64,000 bases of DNA, taken from positions 193,544-257,543 of the forward strand of contig JAKSUV010000001.1 in the NCBI GenBank assembly GCA_024408655.1, written 5' to 3'. The stretch comes from Bacilli bacterium (GTDB taxonomy: Bacteria > Bacillota_I > Bacilli_A > RFN20 > CAG-826). Position numbers and translations under genes: made by a program. The notes under the pieces were generated by a model that was not told where the DNA came from, did no database searches, and worked only from the letters and a program-made list of their open reading frames with translations. Below are positions 1 to 8,644 of the stretch, in pieces. The stretch's first letter is position 1, and each line of letters opens with the position of its first letter.

Positions 1-684
1 ACCAAGAAGAAACGGAAATTCGTGTGCGCGGATGTTCACGATATCCCAGTTGTCGCCATTATTGATCCAATCATGATGTCGACGATGCCAAAAGGCTTAA
101 CCGCCGCCACGGGTATGGATGCTTTAACTCACGCGATTGAAGGTTATATTACTAAAGGCGCTTGGGAATTAAGTGATATGTTCCATCTTGAAGCCATTCG
201 TTTAATTAGCCAATATTTAAGAGCGGCCGTCAAGAATACGAAAGAAGGCCGTCGTGGTATGGCGTTAGGTCAATATATTGCCGGTATGGGCTTTAGCAAT
301 GTTGGCTTAGGAATCGTTCATAGTATGGCGCACGCTTTAGGAGCGGTTTACGATACTCCACACGGTGTCGCTAATGCGATCTTACTTCCAACCATTATGA
401 AATATAATGCACCGGCAACGGGTGAAAGATACCGCGAAATTGCCCGCGCGATGGGTGTTAAAAACGTCGATAAGATGAATAAAGCCCAATACCAAAAAGC
501 GGCGATTGATGCAGTCAGTAAATTAAGTAAAGATGTTGGCATTCCGACTAACTTAAAACAGATTGCGAAAGCAAAAGACTTAGACTTCTTAGCGTCTAAC
601 GCGATGAAGGATGCTTGTACACCAGGTAATCCACGGAAGCCAAGTAAAGCGGATATTATTAAACTTTATAAATCATTAATGTAA
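1..684 (+). CDS. fucO: lactaldehyde reductase (iron-containing alcohol dehydrogenase), 5' part missing
   Basis: The reading frame is open from base 1, so the gene begins upstream of the window; about 227 C-terminal residues are present of a family normally near 380. The visible part matches group III iron-dependent alcohol dehydrogenases of the FucO type: the metal-ligand helices ALTHAIEG, HSMAH and TPHGVAN with their histidines are all intact, as is the GMGFSNVGLG stretch. FucO reduces L-lactaldehyde, made by rhamnulose or fuculose phosphate aldolase, to 1,2-propanediol with NADH. It is followed 20 bases later by rhaD with a good Shine-Dalgarno sequence, so it sits in a rhamnose operon. The substrate assignment comes from this context and overall resemblance; another propanediol-type dehydrogenase is possible. 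Confidence 0.88.
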   Translation, partial: TKKKRKFVCADVHDIPVVAIIDPIMMSTMPKGLTAATGMDALTHAIEGYITKGAWELSDMFHLEAIRLISQYLRAAVKNTKEGRRGMALGQYIAGMGFSNVGLGIVHSMAHALGAVYDTPHGVANAILLPTIMKYNAPATGERYREIARAMGVKNVDKMNKAQYQKAAIDAVSKLSKDVGIPTNLKQIAKAKDLDFLASNAMKDACTPGNPRKPSKADIIKLYKSLM

Positions 685-704
685 TTGTCATTAAGGAGTA
701 ACTT

Positions 705-1535
705 ATGAAGAAATTTATTGATTCGCCTTTTGTGAAGGCGATGAGCGAAGTCACGGCGAATATGTACCGCCAAGGCTGGGACGAACGCAATGGTGGTAAT
801 ATCTCTTATCTTATTGATGATAAGTACATCAAACAATATTTCCCCAAAGAAAAAGTCATTCGGGATATTCCGATGACTTTTGCCGCTGACCCAATTGTGC
901 GGAACAAATGTTTCCTCGTCACTGGTACTGGTAAATATTTTAAAAACGTCATGAAAGATCCAGAGACTAACCTTGGTTTAGTTCGGATTGCGAAAAATGG
1001 TAAAGTTGCTCATTTATTATGGGGCTATAAAGGTGGAGGTAAATTCACAAGTGAATTCCCTGCCCACATTATGTGCCACACCGAACGCTTAAAAGTTAAT
1101 CCCAATAACCGGATTATTATGCATACTCACCCAACCTACACAATGTGTATGGGTGCCTCAACCCCAGTAAGCGAAAAAGAATTTACTAAACGTTTATGGA
1201 CGAGTAATACCGAAGCGATTGTTGTCTTCCCCGAAGGTATTGGTGTGCTTCCTTGTATGGTCTGTGGCACGAATCTCATTGGTGAAGAAACCGCGAAGAA
1301 GATGCGGAAGTTTAGAATCGTGAGTTGGACGAACCACGGTATCTATGGTTGTGGTAACGATATGGATGAAGCCTTTGGCTTAATCGAAACGGTGGAGAAG
1401 ACTGCGATGGTGTATATGATCTCGCTTGGTCACGTCGTCAATGTGATTCCACCAAAAGTGTTAGTTGGCTTATGTAAGCTTTGGCACTTACACCCCATGC
1501 ACGGAGTGTTTAAAGAACTCGATGTCATCAAATAA
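705..1535 (+). CDS. rhaD: rhamnulose-1-phosphate aldolase
   Basis: A 276-residue class II aldolase, the same length as E. coli RhaD (about 274). It cleaves L-rhamnulose 1-phosphate into dihydroxyacetone phosphate and L-lactaldehyde in the cytoplasm. Visible hallmarks are the phosphate-binding NGGNIS motif near residue 30, the zinc-binding HTHPT motif near residue 140 and the late WTNHGIYGCG histidine. The start follows AAGGAG at good spacing. It lies between fucO and rhaB, and the product lactaldehyde is the substrate of the gene before it. The last 14 bases overlap rhaB. I see no rhaA isomerase in the window; it could be upstream. Confidence 0.93.
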   Translation: MKKFIDSPFVKAMSEVTANMYRQGWDERNGGNISYLIDDKYIKQYFPKEKVIRDIPMTFAADPIVRNKCFLVTGTGKYFKNVMKDPETNLGLVRIAKNGKVAHLLWGYKGGGKFTSEFPAHIMCHTERLKVNPNNRIIMHTHPTYTMCMGASTPVSEKEFTKRLWTSNTEAIVVFPEGIGVLPCMVCGTNLIGEETAKKMRKFRIVSWTNHGIYGCGNDMDEAFGLIETVEKTAMVYMISLGHVVNVIPPKVLVGLCKLWHLHPMHGVFKELDVIK

Positions 1536-2802
1536 TTATATTGCGATTGATTTAGGCGCCACGAGTGGTCGCGTGATCGTTATTAGCGAAAATCACGTGG
1601 ACGAAATTTATCGTTTTAAAGATTATCTTAAAAACGAGAATAATTCTTTAGTGTGGGATGTTGACGCGATTTTTCAGTCTATCATCACTGGGCTTAAGCT
1701 CGCAGTCAAAAAATATCACACGATTAAATCTTTAGCGATTGATTCCTGGGGTGTTGACTACGCTTTATTAAAGGGTGATGAGTTAATTAAACCAGTTTAT
1801 GCCTACCGTGATGCACGGACACAAACCTCGGTTAAAGAAACACTAAAACTCATTAGTGAAGATGAGCTATATCAATTAACCGGTACCCAAAATAATCCAA
1901 TTAATACGATTCACCAATTAATGGATGATTTAAAGAAAGGTCGCCTAAAAGAAGCAACTGATTTCTTGTTTATTCCAGAATACTTTACTTACCGTCTAAC
2001 TGGTAAAAAAGTTCACGAACAAACGATGGCGTCCACCTCTGGCCTCTTAGATTTAAATACCCATGAATATCATATGGGTCTAATTAAGAAACTTAATTAT
2101 CCATCTCATTTATTTAAACCATTAGTGACACCTGGCTATGTGGTCGGTGGGCTAAAACCAGAAATCATTAAAGAGTTAGGTGTTGATATTGAAGTGAAGA
2201 TGTGTGCGAGCCATGACACCGCGAGTGTGTTTTACGAAATCGACGCACCAAGTGACGCGATGATTATTTCGAGTGGTACTTGGTCATTAATTGGCGTGAA
2301 ATTACCGCAAGGCAATAATTCAGCCTTAAGTATGAAATCAGGCTTCACTAATGAAACCACTAAAGGTGCAGTTTGTTTTTTAAAAAACATTATGGGTATG
2401 TGGTTATTTAACGAAGTATTAAGAAAACGACACGAATCCTATGATGAAGTAACTAAATTAGCCTTAGCGTCAATTTATAACGAAGTCTTTGATGTCAATG
2501 ATCCTAGCTTATTAGCGCCAGCTGATATGGCGGACGCCATTAATGCGCTTCTCAAACATAATCCGCCTCAACAAATCGGTGATCTCTACCGCACAATCTT
2601 CCGTTCCTTAGCCACGGCCTATCAAAAGGCCGCCGATGCCTTTGAAACGATTTTAAAGCAGAAATTTAACAAGATTTATATTGTTGGTGGAGGAGCGAAG
2701 AACCACGCGCTTAACACCTTTACCCAAGAAATAACAAAACGAGAAGTTGTTGCGCGACCCATTGAAGCTACCGCGATTGGTAACGTCAAAGCCCAACGGT
2801 AA
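1522..2802 (+). CDS. rhaB: L-rhamnulokinase, C-terminally short
   Basis: FGGY-family sugar kinase that phosphorylates L-rhamnulose. The N-terminal ATPase signature (YIAIDLGATSGR), SWGVDYALL, the ISSGTWSLIG region and the adenosine loop YIVGGGAKN are all present. The start chosen is ATG at 1522, because the family begins right at this glycine-rich strand; an upstream in-frame start would lie deep inside rhaD. The protein has 426 residues whereas RhaB is usually about 470-490. It stops directly after the conserved EATAIGN motif, reading GNVKAQR and then TAA, with a terminator five bases on. The final helices of domain II are therefore missing. It could be a natural short form or a recent truncation. 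Confidence 0.88.
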   Translation: MSSNNYIAIDLGATSGRVIVISENHVDEIYRFKDYLKNENNSLVWDVDAIFQSIITGLKLAVKKYHTIKSLAIDSWGVDYALLKGDELIKPVYAYRDARTQTSVKETLKLISEDELYQLTGTQNNPINTIHQLMDDLKKGRLKEATDFLFIPEYFTYRLTGKKVHEQTMASTSGLLDLNTHEYHMGLIKKLNYPSHLFKPLVTPGYVVGGLKPEIIKELGVDIEVKMCASHDTASVFYEIDAPSDAMIISSGTWSLIGVKLPQGNNSALSMKSGFTNETTKGAVCFLKNIMGMWLFNEVLRKRHESYDEVTKLALASIYNEVFDVNDPSLLAPADMADAINALLKHNPPQQIGDLYRTIFRSLATAYQKAADAFETILKQKFNKIYIVGGGAKNHALNTFTQEITKREVVARPIEATAIGNVKAQR

Positions 2803-2806
2803 ATAA

Positions 2807-2836
2807 AAACGAGCGGGATGTCCGCTCGTTTGTTTT
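2807..2836. terminator. bidirectional intrinsic terminator
   Basis: A 10-bp stem, AAACGAGCGG paired with CCGCTCGTTT, with a 5-base loop GATGT. It is followed by T-rich sequence on the plus strand, and the A-rich 5' arm gives a short T tract on the minus strand. It separates the convergent rhaB and sugar-binding protein genes. Confidence 0.85.
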
Positions 2837-2847
2837 AATAAATTAAA

Positions 2848-4236
2848 TTATAGCTTGGTCTTCCATTCAGCGATGTTACCTTCGTGGAATGGATATGGAT
2901 CAAGAGCAATAATCTTATAACCACCATCTGGCGTTCCATCTGATTTCAAAGTTGGGACCACGTATTTAGTAACAGGCGTATCCTCATTCATATGGTAATA
3001 TTTCCATGGAACAGTTTGATCTTTCCAGTCTTGTTTGTCAGCAATCGAATCTTCAAGTGCTTGGGCGGCGACATAGCCAAAGTCCACAACATCCCAAAGC
3101 ATCATATATGGGCAAATAGATTCGATTGGTGCCGGAGCATCAGGATTAGTATTATCAGGCATATAGGTCGCCATTTCGCTTGGCATTCCTAATCCAGTCA
3201 CTTTAGTTCTACTAGCTTGGCCTTTATCAGCTAGTTTTTTAAGCGCGTTGCCAGTCGCCATCATCGCCACGGATGTTGGAGCTACAATCACATCGACCGT
3301 GCCCGCTAAAGTATTAGCAATTTGTTCGCTCGTCTGCGCGTCATCCATTCCGTATTTCATGTTCGGTCTACGACTTTCTAGCGAAGTATTGGTTGGGTCA
3401 AATACTGCAACTGTATCATATTTAGGAAAATCTGCGGCTTTATCACCTATGTCATTATTTAATTCTTTAAAGAAGCAATCGGTCCACTCATTTTGCGATG
3501 GTGAGTCACTAGTGGAAGAGATAATACCGTATGTAACTTTTTCAATGTTATCGGTTTTTTTAGCTTCATTAAAGGCGTCAATAGCTCTATTCATTTTATC
3601 GTATAATTGGTCGTTTAAGTGACCAGTAGCATTAGGATCAGGGTCATCGTGATAATCAATTATTTCTCCTGTTGTTGGATCCTTTTCGGCCGGTTCATAA
3701 GTGGCGAAACTATCAACTTCTTCCCGGTAAGCTAGGTCGTTGCCTTTTTTATAGCGTTCCGTGCTTTTGAGTTTTTGACTAATACCAATTAAAGTAGCGG
3801 AACGCGCCATAAAGGTACCAACGACTTGGGGATCGCAGTGGTCAATATGGACGGAACGATATTTTGGGGAAATCGGTGAGTCAACTGAGACGACTTTAAT
3901 GCCTCTTTCTTCGACAGTCCATTTGAGGATGTTATCGTAACCGGTCACACCACTACTAGAGATGACCATACCTTTAACACCCATCATAGTGAGCGATTCA
4001 ATCATTTGCACTTGGTTTGCAACGGATTGTTCACTTGGACTCTTGTCCGCTCGAACGACATTGGGTTTATTTTTGGCATAATAAGCATCAAGTCCAGTCC
4101 ATAAGGCTTGACCATAGGAGTTACCACTTTGTTTATGCATAAAGCCCACGCCGCCTTTTAAGCGTGACCCGCACGAAGTACTCGCTAACGCCATCGGAAC
4201 GACAGCGAGCGCTAATAAAAACTTATTTTTGTGCAT
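2848..4236 (-). CDS. sugar ABC transporter substrate-binding lipoprotein (rhamnose-type)
   Basis: Periplasmic-binding-protein type 1 (Peripla_BP_4) lipoprotein, about 462 residues. The start is ATG at 4236, preceded by GGAGGAGAG; this gives a proper signal peptide (MHKNKFLLALAVVP) and a lipobox ending STSC. Binding-protein hallmarks include NSYGQALWTGLDAY, QVQMIESLTMMGVKGMVIS, and the VVSVDSP strand, resembling RhaS and LsrB receptors. It is longer than the usual 330 residues owing to an acidic insert around residues 160-230. The last gene of a four-gene minus-strand transporter operon, it overlaps the preceding permease by 14 bases. Rhamnose as ligand is inferred from the neighbouring rhamnose genes and the two-permease layout of RhaTPQS. 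Confidence 0.82.
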   Translation of the reverse strand: MHKNKFLLALAVVPMALASTSCGSRLKGGVGFMHKQSGNSYGQALWTGLDAYYAKNKPNVVRADKSPSEQSVANQVQMIESLTMMGVKGMVISSSGVTGYDNILKWTVEERGIKVVSVDSPISPKYRSVHIDHCDPQVVGTFMARSATLIGISQKLKSTERYKKGNDLAYREEVDSFATYEPAEKDPTTGEIIDYHDDPDPNATGHLNDQLYDKMNRAIDAFNEAKKTDNIEKVTYGIISSTSDSPSQNEWTDCFFKELNNDIGDKAADFPKYDTVAVFDPTNTSLESRRPNMKYGMDDAQTSEQIANTLAGTVDVIVAPTSVAMMATGNALKKLADKGQASRTKVTGLGMPSEMATYMPDNTNPDAPAPIESICPYMMLWDVVDFGYVAAQALEDSIADKQDWKDQTVPWKYYHMNEDTPVTKYVVPTLKSDGTPDGGYKIIALDPYPFHEGNIAEWKTKL

Positions 4237-5962
4237 GTCTTCTCTCCTCCGCTTTCTTGGCTTCAAGTAACAAAGTACGGTTATATGACTTAACCTTGTT
4301 CACACACCAGTTGTATTTCTTGATGTAATAGCGCGCCATGTAGTATTCGTATTTCGCGAAATAGAATTTCGTGAAGTTTAACTCACGGTCCGCTTTTTCA
4401 GATAAGTGGTATTTTTCTTGTAATTGATCAAGATAAGCACCGGTGAGACGGGTTTCAAATGACCAGTTACCAACATTAACCGCATCGACATAGGAAGCGG
4501 CATCGGCTTCTTTAGCGTATGGGATATTGCGTTTCTTGAAATTAACAATCGCTTGGGTATAAGCGTTCCGCACGATTTCTTTCCGTTTATTAGCGTTCAC
4601 CCGGATGAATAACTTCCGTGCCCGTTTCGCGGCTTTAATCGCATCAATCTTTAAATAATAACGGTCGAGGGTTAAATCGTAAATATCCTTAGCGTCGACG
4701 ACGGTTTGTTCATAGTCATCTCTTTCCTTCCGGTTCCAGAACGGAATCTTATGATATTTCCTTAAGATGGTACGGTACATCCGACGGGCTTTCATCACGT
4801 TTTCTTTTGGATAGTTATAGTCAATCATTTCACTGGTGATTTGGAAATCTTTTAAGAAAGCCATGAATTCTTTCTTATTCATTAACTTCTCACCACTGGT
4901 AATCTTGCGTTGAGCGCCTAAAACGTTTTGCACCATATCAACACCTTCAACAGTGCGGAGATTCTTTCGCTTAAAGAGTAACTTAAAGCGTAAGATTGTA
5001 TCTTTATTAATCCGTGGGATTAAGACCGCGATAATTAAGATTAAACCTGTCGCAATCTTTTGGGCATTAGTTTGGACTTCAAGAAGATCAAGCGCTTTTG
5101 ATAAGAAAGCCATAATGAAGGTCGCAATGACGGGGCCATAAAGTTTCCCCTTACCACCAAGCGTAGAAACGCCACCTAAGACCACAATCGCGATTACCTT
5201 TAATTCATAGCCCGTCGCCATCGTGTAAGTAATACCCGAGAGTCGACCAACAAAGATACAACCACTAAGCGCCGCGGTCATACCCATAATGACAAAGGCT
5301 AAGATCTTTGTTCGATCAACGCGGATACCCGAATAGTTAGCGGTCCGCTTATTATTACCAATAATGTATAATTGACGACCAAACTTAGTCCGGTGTAAAA
5401 CCACCATAAATAAGATGGCGAAGAGAATAAAGATAATTAAGGAGAGTGGTAAGAAGCCACCAACATCGGTCCAAGCAATATCACTAAAGAAAGTCGGGAA
5501 TGATTCAAGATAACCATTCTTTAAGGTCGCGTGAACAATACCACGGAAGAACATACTGGTCGCAATTGTCGCGATAACTGATGGCATTCTCGCTTTGGTC
5601 ACGAGTAAGCCGTTAATCGCGCCACAAGCGCCGCCGGCTAAGACACCAAAGAGAATAACAAAGAAAGTTGGCATTCCTGCGCCTGAGCAATAGCCCATAA
5701 CGGTACACGAAAGAATCATAATGGAAGCGACTGAGACGTCGATTTCACCAAGTATCAAGATGAACGTCATTCCTAAGACCATGATGGAGATTTCCATGCC
5801 AGAACGGATAATGGTTTGGAGTGAACCTTGGGCAAAATAAACTTGACCCACAAAGATCATTAATAGAAGGTTAATCGCGACCAGGATGTAAACAAGAATC
5901 ATCTCCCAGCTACGGAAGAAGGCTTTATTTAAACGTGGACGACGGGCAATTGATGAACTCAT
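4223..5962 (-). CDS. sugar ABC transporter permease with long C-terminal extension
   Basis: Residues 1 to about 325 form a BPD_transp_2 permease of the RbsC/RhaP/RhaQ type: multiple hydrophobic helices, the GEIDVSVASIM segment, and the VLGGVSTLGGKGK loop characteristic of the family. A further roughly 250 residues follow that I do not recognise. They are strongly basic and rich in Tyr, Lys, Arg and Asn, probably cytoplasmic and helical. Typical permeases of this family end near 320-340 residues. The start overlaps the stop of the preceding permease as ATGA. It would form the membrane channel as a heterodimer with the first permease, powered by the ATPase encoded at the head of the operon. Confidence 0.85.
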   Translation of the reverse strand: MSSSIARRPRLNKAFFRSWEMILVYILVAINLLLMIFVGQVYFAQGSLQTIIRSGMEISIMVLGMTFILILGEIDVSVASIMILSCTVMGYCSGAGMPTFFVILFGVLAGGACGAINGLLVTKARMPSVIATIATSMFFRGIVHATLKNGYLESFPTFFSDIAWTDVGGFLPLSLIIFILFAILFMVVLHRTKFGRQLYIIGNNKRTANYSGIRVDRTKILAFVIMGMTAALSGCIFVGRLSGITYTMATGYELKVIAIVVLGGVSTLGGKGKLYGPVIATFIMAFLSKALDLLEVQTNAQKIATGLILIIAVLIPRINKDTILRFKLLFKRKNLRTVEGVDMVQNVLGAQRKITSGEKLMNKKEFMAFLKDFQITSEMIDYNYPKENVMKARRMYRTILRKYHKIPFWNRKERDDYEQTVVDAKDIYDLTLDRYYLKIDAIKAAKRARKLFIRVNANKRKEIVRNAYTQAIVNFKKRNIPYAKEADAASYVDAVNVGNWSFETRLTGAYLDQLQEKYHLSEKADRELNFTKFYFAKYEYYMARYYIKKYNWCVNKVKSYNRTLLLEAKKAEERRHAQK

Positions 5963-7029
5963 AATCGTCTCCCTAGCGCCAGCACTTCTCTACGCGCTTT
6001 AATCGCATCGTTAGTAATGTTAATACCAACGGCAATTAAGATAATCACGCCTTTAAATAATTCTTCCCAAACGGCGAAACCTTCAATGACGTTCAGTAAA
6101 CGGGTTAAGAAGGTCATAAATAAAATACCAAGGAGTAAACAGTCAGCGCGACCTTTACCACCAGTATTACTTACGCCACCAATCACGCAAATCGCGATGG
6201 CGGTCATTTCGTAGTTCATACCAACTTCGGAGTTTACTTGTTGGAGTTTACTCGCGTATAAGACACCCGCTAAGCCCGCTAAGGCACCGCAAATGGTGTA
6301 GGCCATAATCTTAATGTTCGCCGGATTATTACCAGCCACTATGACTGATTCTTCGTTGGTACCAACGGCGTATAAACGACGACCAGGACGAGTATAAACA
6401 AGGAATAGACCCATAATGATAAGTAAGAAGAAAGCAATCCAAGAAACGGAATAAATGCCGAGTAAGGTAGAGTTACTTAACTTAGCAAAGTCTGGAACTT
6501 TAGCAAAGTCGGTTGGTTTAATCCAGTCACCACCAGTAATAACATAAGCAAGGCCACGATAAGCAAACATTGTACCTAAGGTGGCGATTAACGGGACGAC
6601 TTTTAATTTACCAATGAGGAAGCCGTTAATAAATCCACACGCGGCGCCGATAGCGATGGCAAGTAAGATCCAAATCGCAACCGGTACACCTGGATTATTA
6701 ACTGCTAATAATGAAGTCGTACAAGCGGTGACCGCTAAGGTTGAGCCAACGGAAATATCCATTCCACCAGTTAGGAGAACGCACATAATGCCAGTTGCGA
6801 GTAAGGCGTAGATAGCGTTATCACCTAAGGTCAAAGTAAAACCGTTCCATGAGAAGAAGGGGTTCTCAGCGTTCTTATCAAAGAAGGCTAATAAAACCAG
6901 GATAACAACAATGGTGCAGCCAAGACCAAAACCAGGATAGTTAATAATTCTCTTCCCGTTAGTTTTAGCGCCTTCTTTGGTAAAAGCGAATTTAAATTTT
7001 TGGCCGATATTCGTAAAAAACTGTTTCAT
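5959..7029 (-). CDS. sugar ABC transporter permease
   Basis: A 356-residue BPD_transp_2 permease. Family signatures visible are GGMDISVGSTLAVTA in the early membrane region, FINGFLIGKLKVVPLIATLGT, and the late CVIGGVSNTGGKG loop. It has about 8-10 hydrophobic segments. The gene ends with TGA inside an ATGA overlap with the next permease, so TGA is read as stop in this genome. The ATPase gene ends four bases upstream of it. Two permeases plus one double-domain ATPase and one binding protein matches rhamnose (RhaTPQS) and autoinducer-2 (LsrACDB) transporters rather than MglABC. The rhamnose catabolic genes next door favour rhamnose. Confidence 0.88.
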   Translation of the reverse strand: MKQFFTNIGQKFKFAFTKEGAKTNGKRIINYPGFGLGCTIVVILVLLAFFDKNAENPFFSWNGFTLTLGDNAIYALLATGIMCVLLTGGMDISVGSTLAVTACTTSLLAVNNPGVPVAIWILLAIAIGAACGFINGFLIGKLKVVPLIATLGTMFAYRGLAYVITGGDWIKPTDFAKVPDFAKLSNSTLLGIYSVSWIAFFLLIIMGLFLVYTRPGRRLYAVGTNEESVIVAGNNPANIKIMAYTICGALAGLAGVLYASKLQQVNSEVGMNYEMTAIAICVIGGVSNTGGKGRADCLLLGILFMTFLTRLLNVIEGFAVWEELFKGVIILIAVGINITNDAIKARREVLALGRRL

Positions 7030-7032
7030 AAA

Positions 7033-8523
7033 TTAACTCTTCACTGACGCCTCCATAATCTTTTCTTGTGTTGCGTCCTTCGTGAGCATTTCGGCCGCGA
7101 TATGCCCTGAGCGCATCACCACAATGCGGTCTGCCACGCCTAAGACTTCGGGCATTTCCGAAGAGATCATAATAATGGCATAACCTTGGGCGGCTAATTC
7201 ATTAATAATTTCGTAAATGGAGTTCTTCGCTAAAATATCGATACCTTTAGTTGGTTCATCAAGAATTAAAACTTTTAAATCACGGTTTAATAATTTAGCG
7301 AAAACCACTTTTTGTTGGTTACCACCAGAAAGTGAACTTGGGGGAGCAATCACGCTTTCGGCTTTAAGACGAAGATTTTGACAAATCCGTTCCGCCGCTT
7401 CAATCTCTTTCTCTTTATCCATAATAGTTAGAGTCTTTTCAAATTTATTTAGCGCCATCGCCGAGACGTTTTGGTAAATTGGTAAATCAAGTAATAATCC
7501 GGTTAATTGCCGGTCTTCTGGTAATAAACCAATGCCAAGTTCAAGCGCGTGCTTAGGATTTCTCACGTGGATTTCTTTACCTTCAAGGAATACTTTTCCA
7601 TGGTCAAAGTGGGTAATACCAAAGATGGCTTCACATACTTCACTTCGGCCACTACCAACTAGACCGGTTAACGCTAGAACTTCGCCTTTTTTCACATTAA
7701 AGTTAATATCCTTAAAGAAACCGGTGCGCGAGACGTGTTCAACCCGTAAGACTTCGTTACCGATATTAACATTCCGGGAAGGATATAAGTGTTTTAATTC
7801 CCGACCAACCATGGCTTTAATTAAATCGGCTTCTTTAATTTCCTTCATTTCGTAGGTGCCAATATAGGTCGCATCACGGAAAACCGTAACCCGGTCCGCT
7901 AAGCGATACATATCTTCAAACCGGTGAGTAATGAAAATCATTGAGACACCACGTTGTTTTAAAGTATCAAGAAGGGCATAGAGCTTTTCGCATTCAAATT
8001 TAGTTAAGGAGGCAGTTGGTTCGTCAAGAATTAAGATTTTGGCGTTTCTTGACAACGCTTTGGCAATTTCGACGATTTGTTGTTCGGCAACACCAAGTGA
8101 AGACATACTAGCATTGGGATCCACTTTCGAACCTAAACTTTCGAGTAATTTCTTCGATTCTCTTCTCATGGCGGCCCAATTGTAAGTGTGTAATTTCGTT
8201 AAAATCTCTTGTGACATAAAGATATTTTCGGCCACACTTAAGCTGGGGAAGTTGGCGGGGTGTTGATAAATACAAGCAATGCCCGCTTTACTAGATTGAA
8301 TAGTGTTAACAAAGTGAACTTCTTGTCCGCGATAAAAGATTTCGCCCGAATCAGGTTGTAAAACACCGGTAATAATTTTAATAAAGGTTGACTTACCAGC
8401 ACCGTTTTCACCCATTAAGCAATGGATTTCACCCGGCTTTAGTTTAAAACTCACGCTATTAAGCGCCCGGACTGTGCCGAAAGTCTTAACGATATTATGA
8501 AGTTCCAGGATGTAATTTTCCAT
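7033..8523 (-). CDS. sugar ABC transporter ATPase, two nucleotide-binding domains (rhamnose-type)
   Basis: A 496-residue tandem ABC ATPase of the RbsA/MglA/RhaT class. The N-terminal half has Walker A GENGAGKST, the Q-loop and Walker B LILDEPTAS. The C-terminal half has the usual degenerate Walker A GLVGSGRSE, signature LSGGNQQKV and Walker B VLILDEPTKG. It is the first gene of the minus-strand transporter operon. A perfect TATAAT lies seven bases before the ATG and there is no Shine-Dalgarno sequence, so the mRNA is probably leaderless. It supplies energy for uptake of the sugar, most likely rhamnose given the neighbouring catabolic genes. Confidence 0.92.
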   Translation of the reverse strand: MENYILELHNIVKTFGTVRALNSVSFKLKPGEIHCLMGENGAGKSTFIKIITGVLQPDSGEIFYRGQEVHFVNTIQSSKAGIACIYQHPANFPSLSVAENIFMSQEILTKLHTYNWAAMRRESKKLLESLGSKVDPNASMSSLGVAEQQIVEIAKALSRNAKILILDEPTASLTKFECEKLYALLDTLKQRGVSMIFITHRFEDMYRLADRVTVFRDATYIGTYEMKEIKEADLIKAMVGRELKHLYPSRNVNIGNEVLRVEHVSRTGFFKDINFNVKKGEVLALTGLVGSGRSEVCEAIFGITHFDHGKVFLEGKEIHVRNPKHALELGIGLLPEDRQLTGLLLDLPIYQNVSAMALNKFEKTLTIMDKEKEIEAAERICQNLRLKAESVIAPPSSLSGGNQQKVVFAKLLNRDLKVLILDEPTKGIDILAKNSIYEIINELAAQGYAIIMISSEMPEVLGVADRIVVMRSGHIAAEMLTKDATQEKIMEASVKS

Positions 8524-8530
8524 GAATAGT

Positions 8531-8536
8531 ATTATA
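8531..8536 (-). promoter_or_regulatory. -10 box of sugar transporter operon
   Basis: Reads TATAAT on the minus strand, with seven bases (ACTATTC) to the ATG at 8523. Expected transcription start is at or next to the start codon. No convincing -35 box is seen. Confidence 0.65.
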
Positions 8537-8583
8537 GTATCTTTTTATATATAAAAAAAGCATTTTTTTTGGCCAATTATATT

Positions 8584-8612
8584 TTGCATTAAAAAGATGT
8601 TTTATTTATAAT
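8584..8612 (+). promoter_or_regulatory. promoter of GH31 operon
   Basis: TTGCAT at 8584-8589 and TATAAT at 8607-8612 with a 17-base spacer, followed by a 32-base leader with GGAGG before the GH31 start. It is divergent from the transporter promoter in the same short intergenic region. Confidence 0.8.
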
Positions 8613-8644
8613 AAAAGCGAGTGTTTTTGTGTGGAGGAAAGTGC

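Noticed and set aside
2848-8523. Galactose MglABC transporter
   Set aside because: There are two different permease genes, whereas Mgl has one. The neighbours are rhamnose genes, and the layout fits RhaTPQS or Lsr better.
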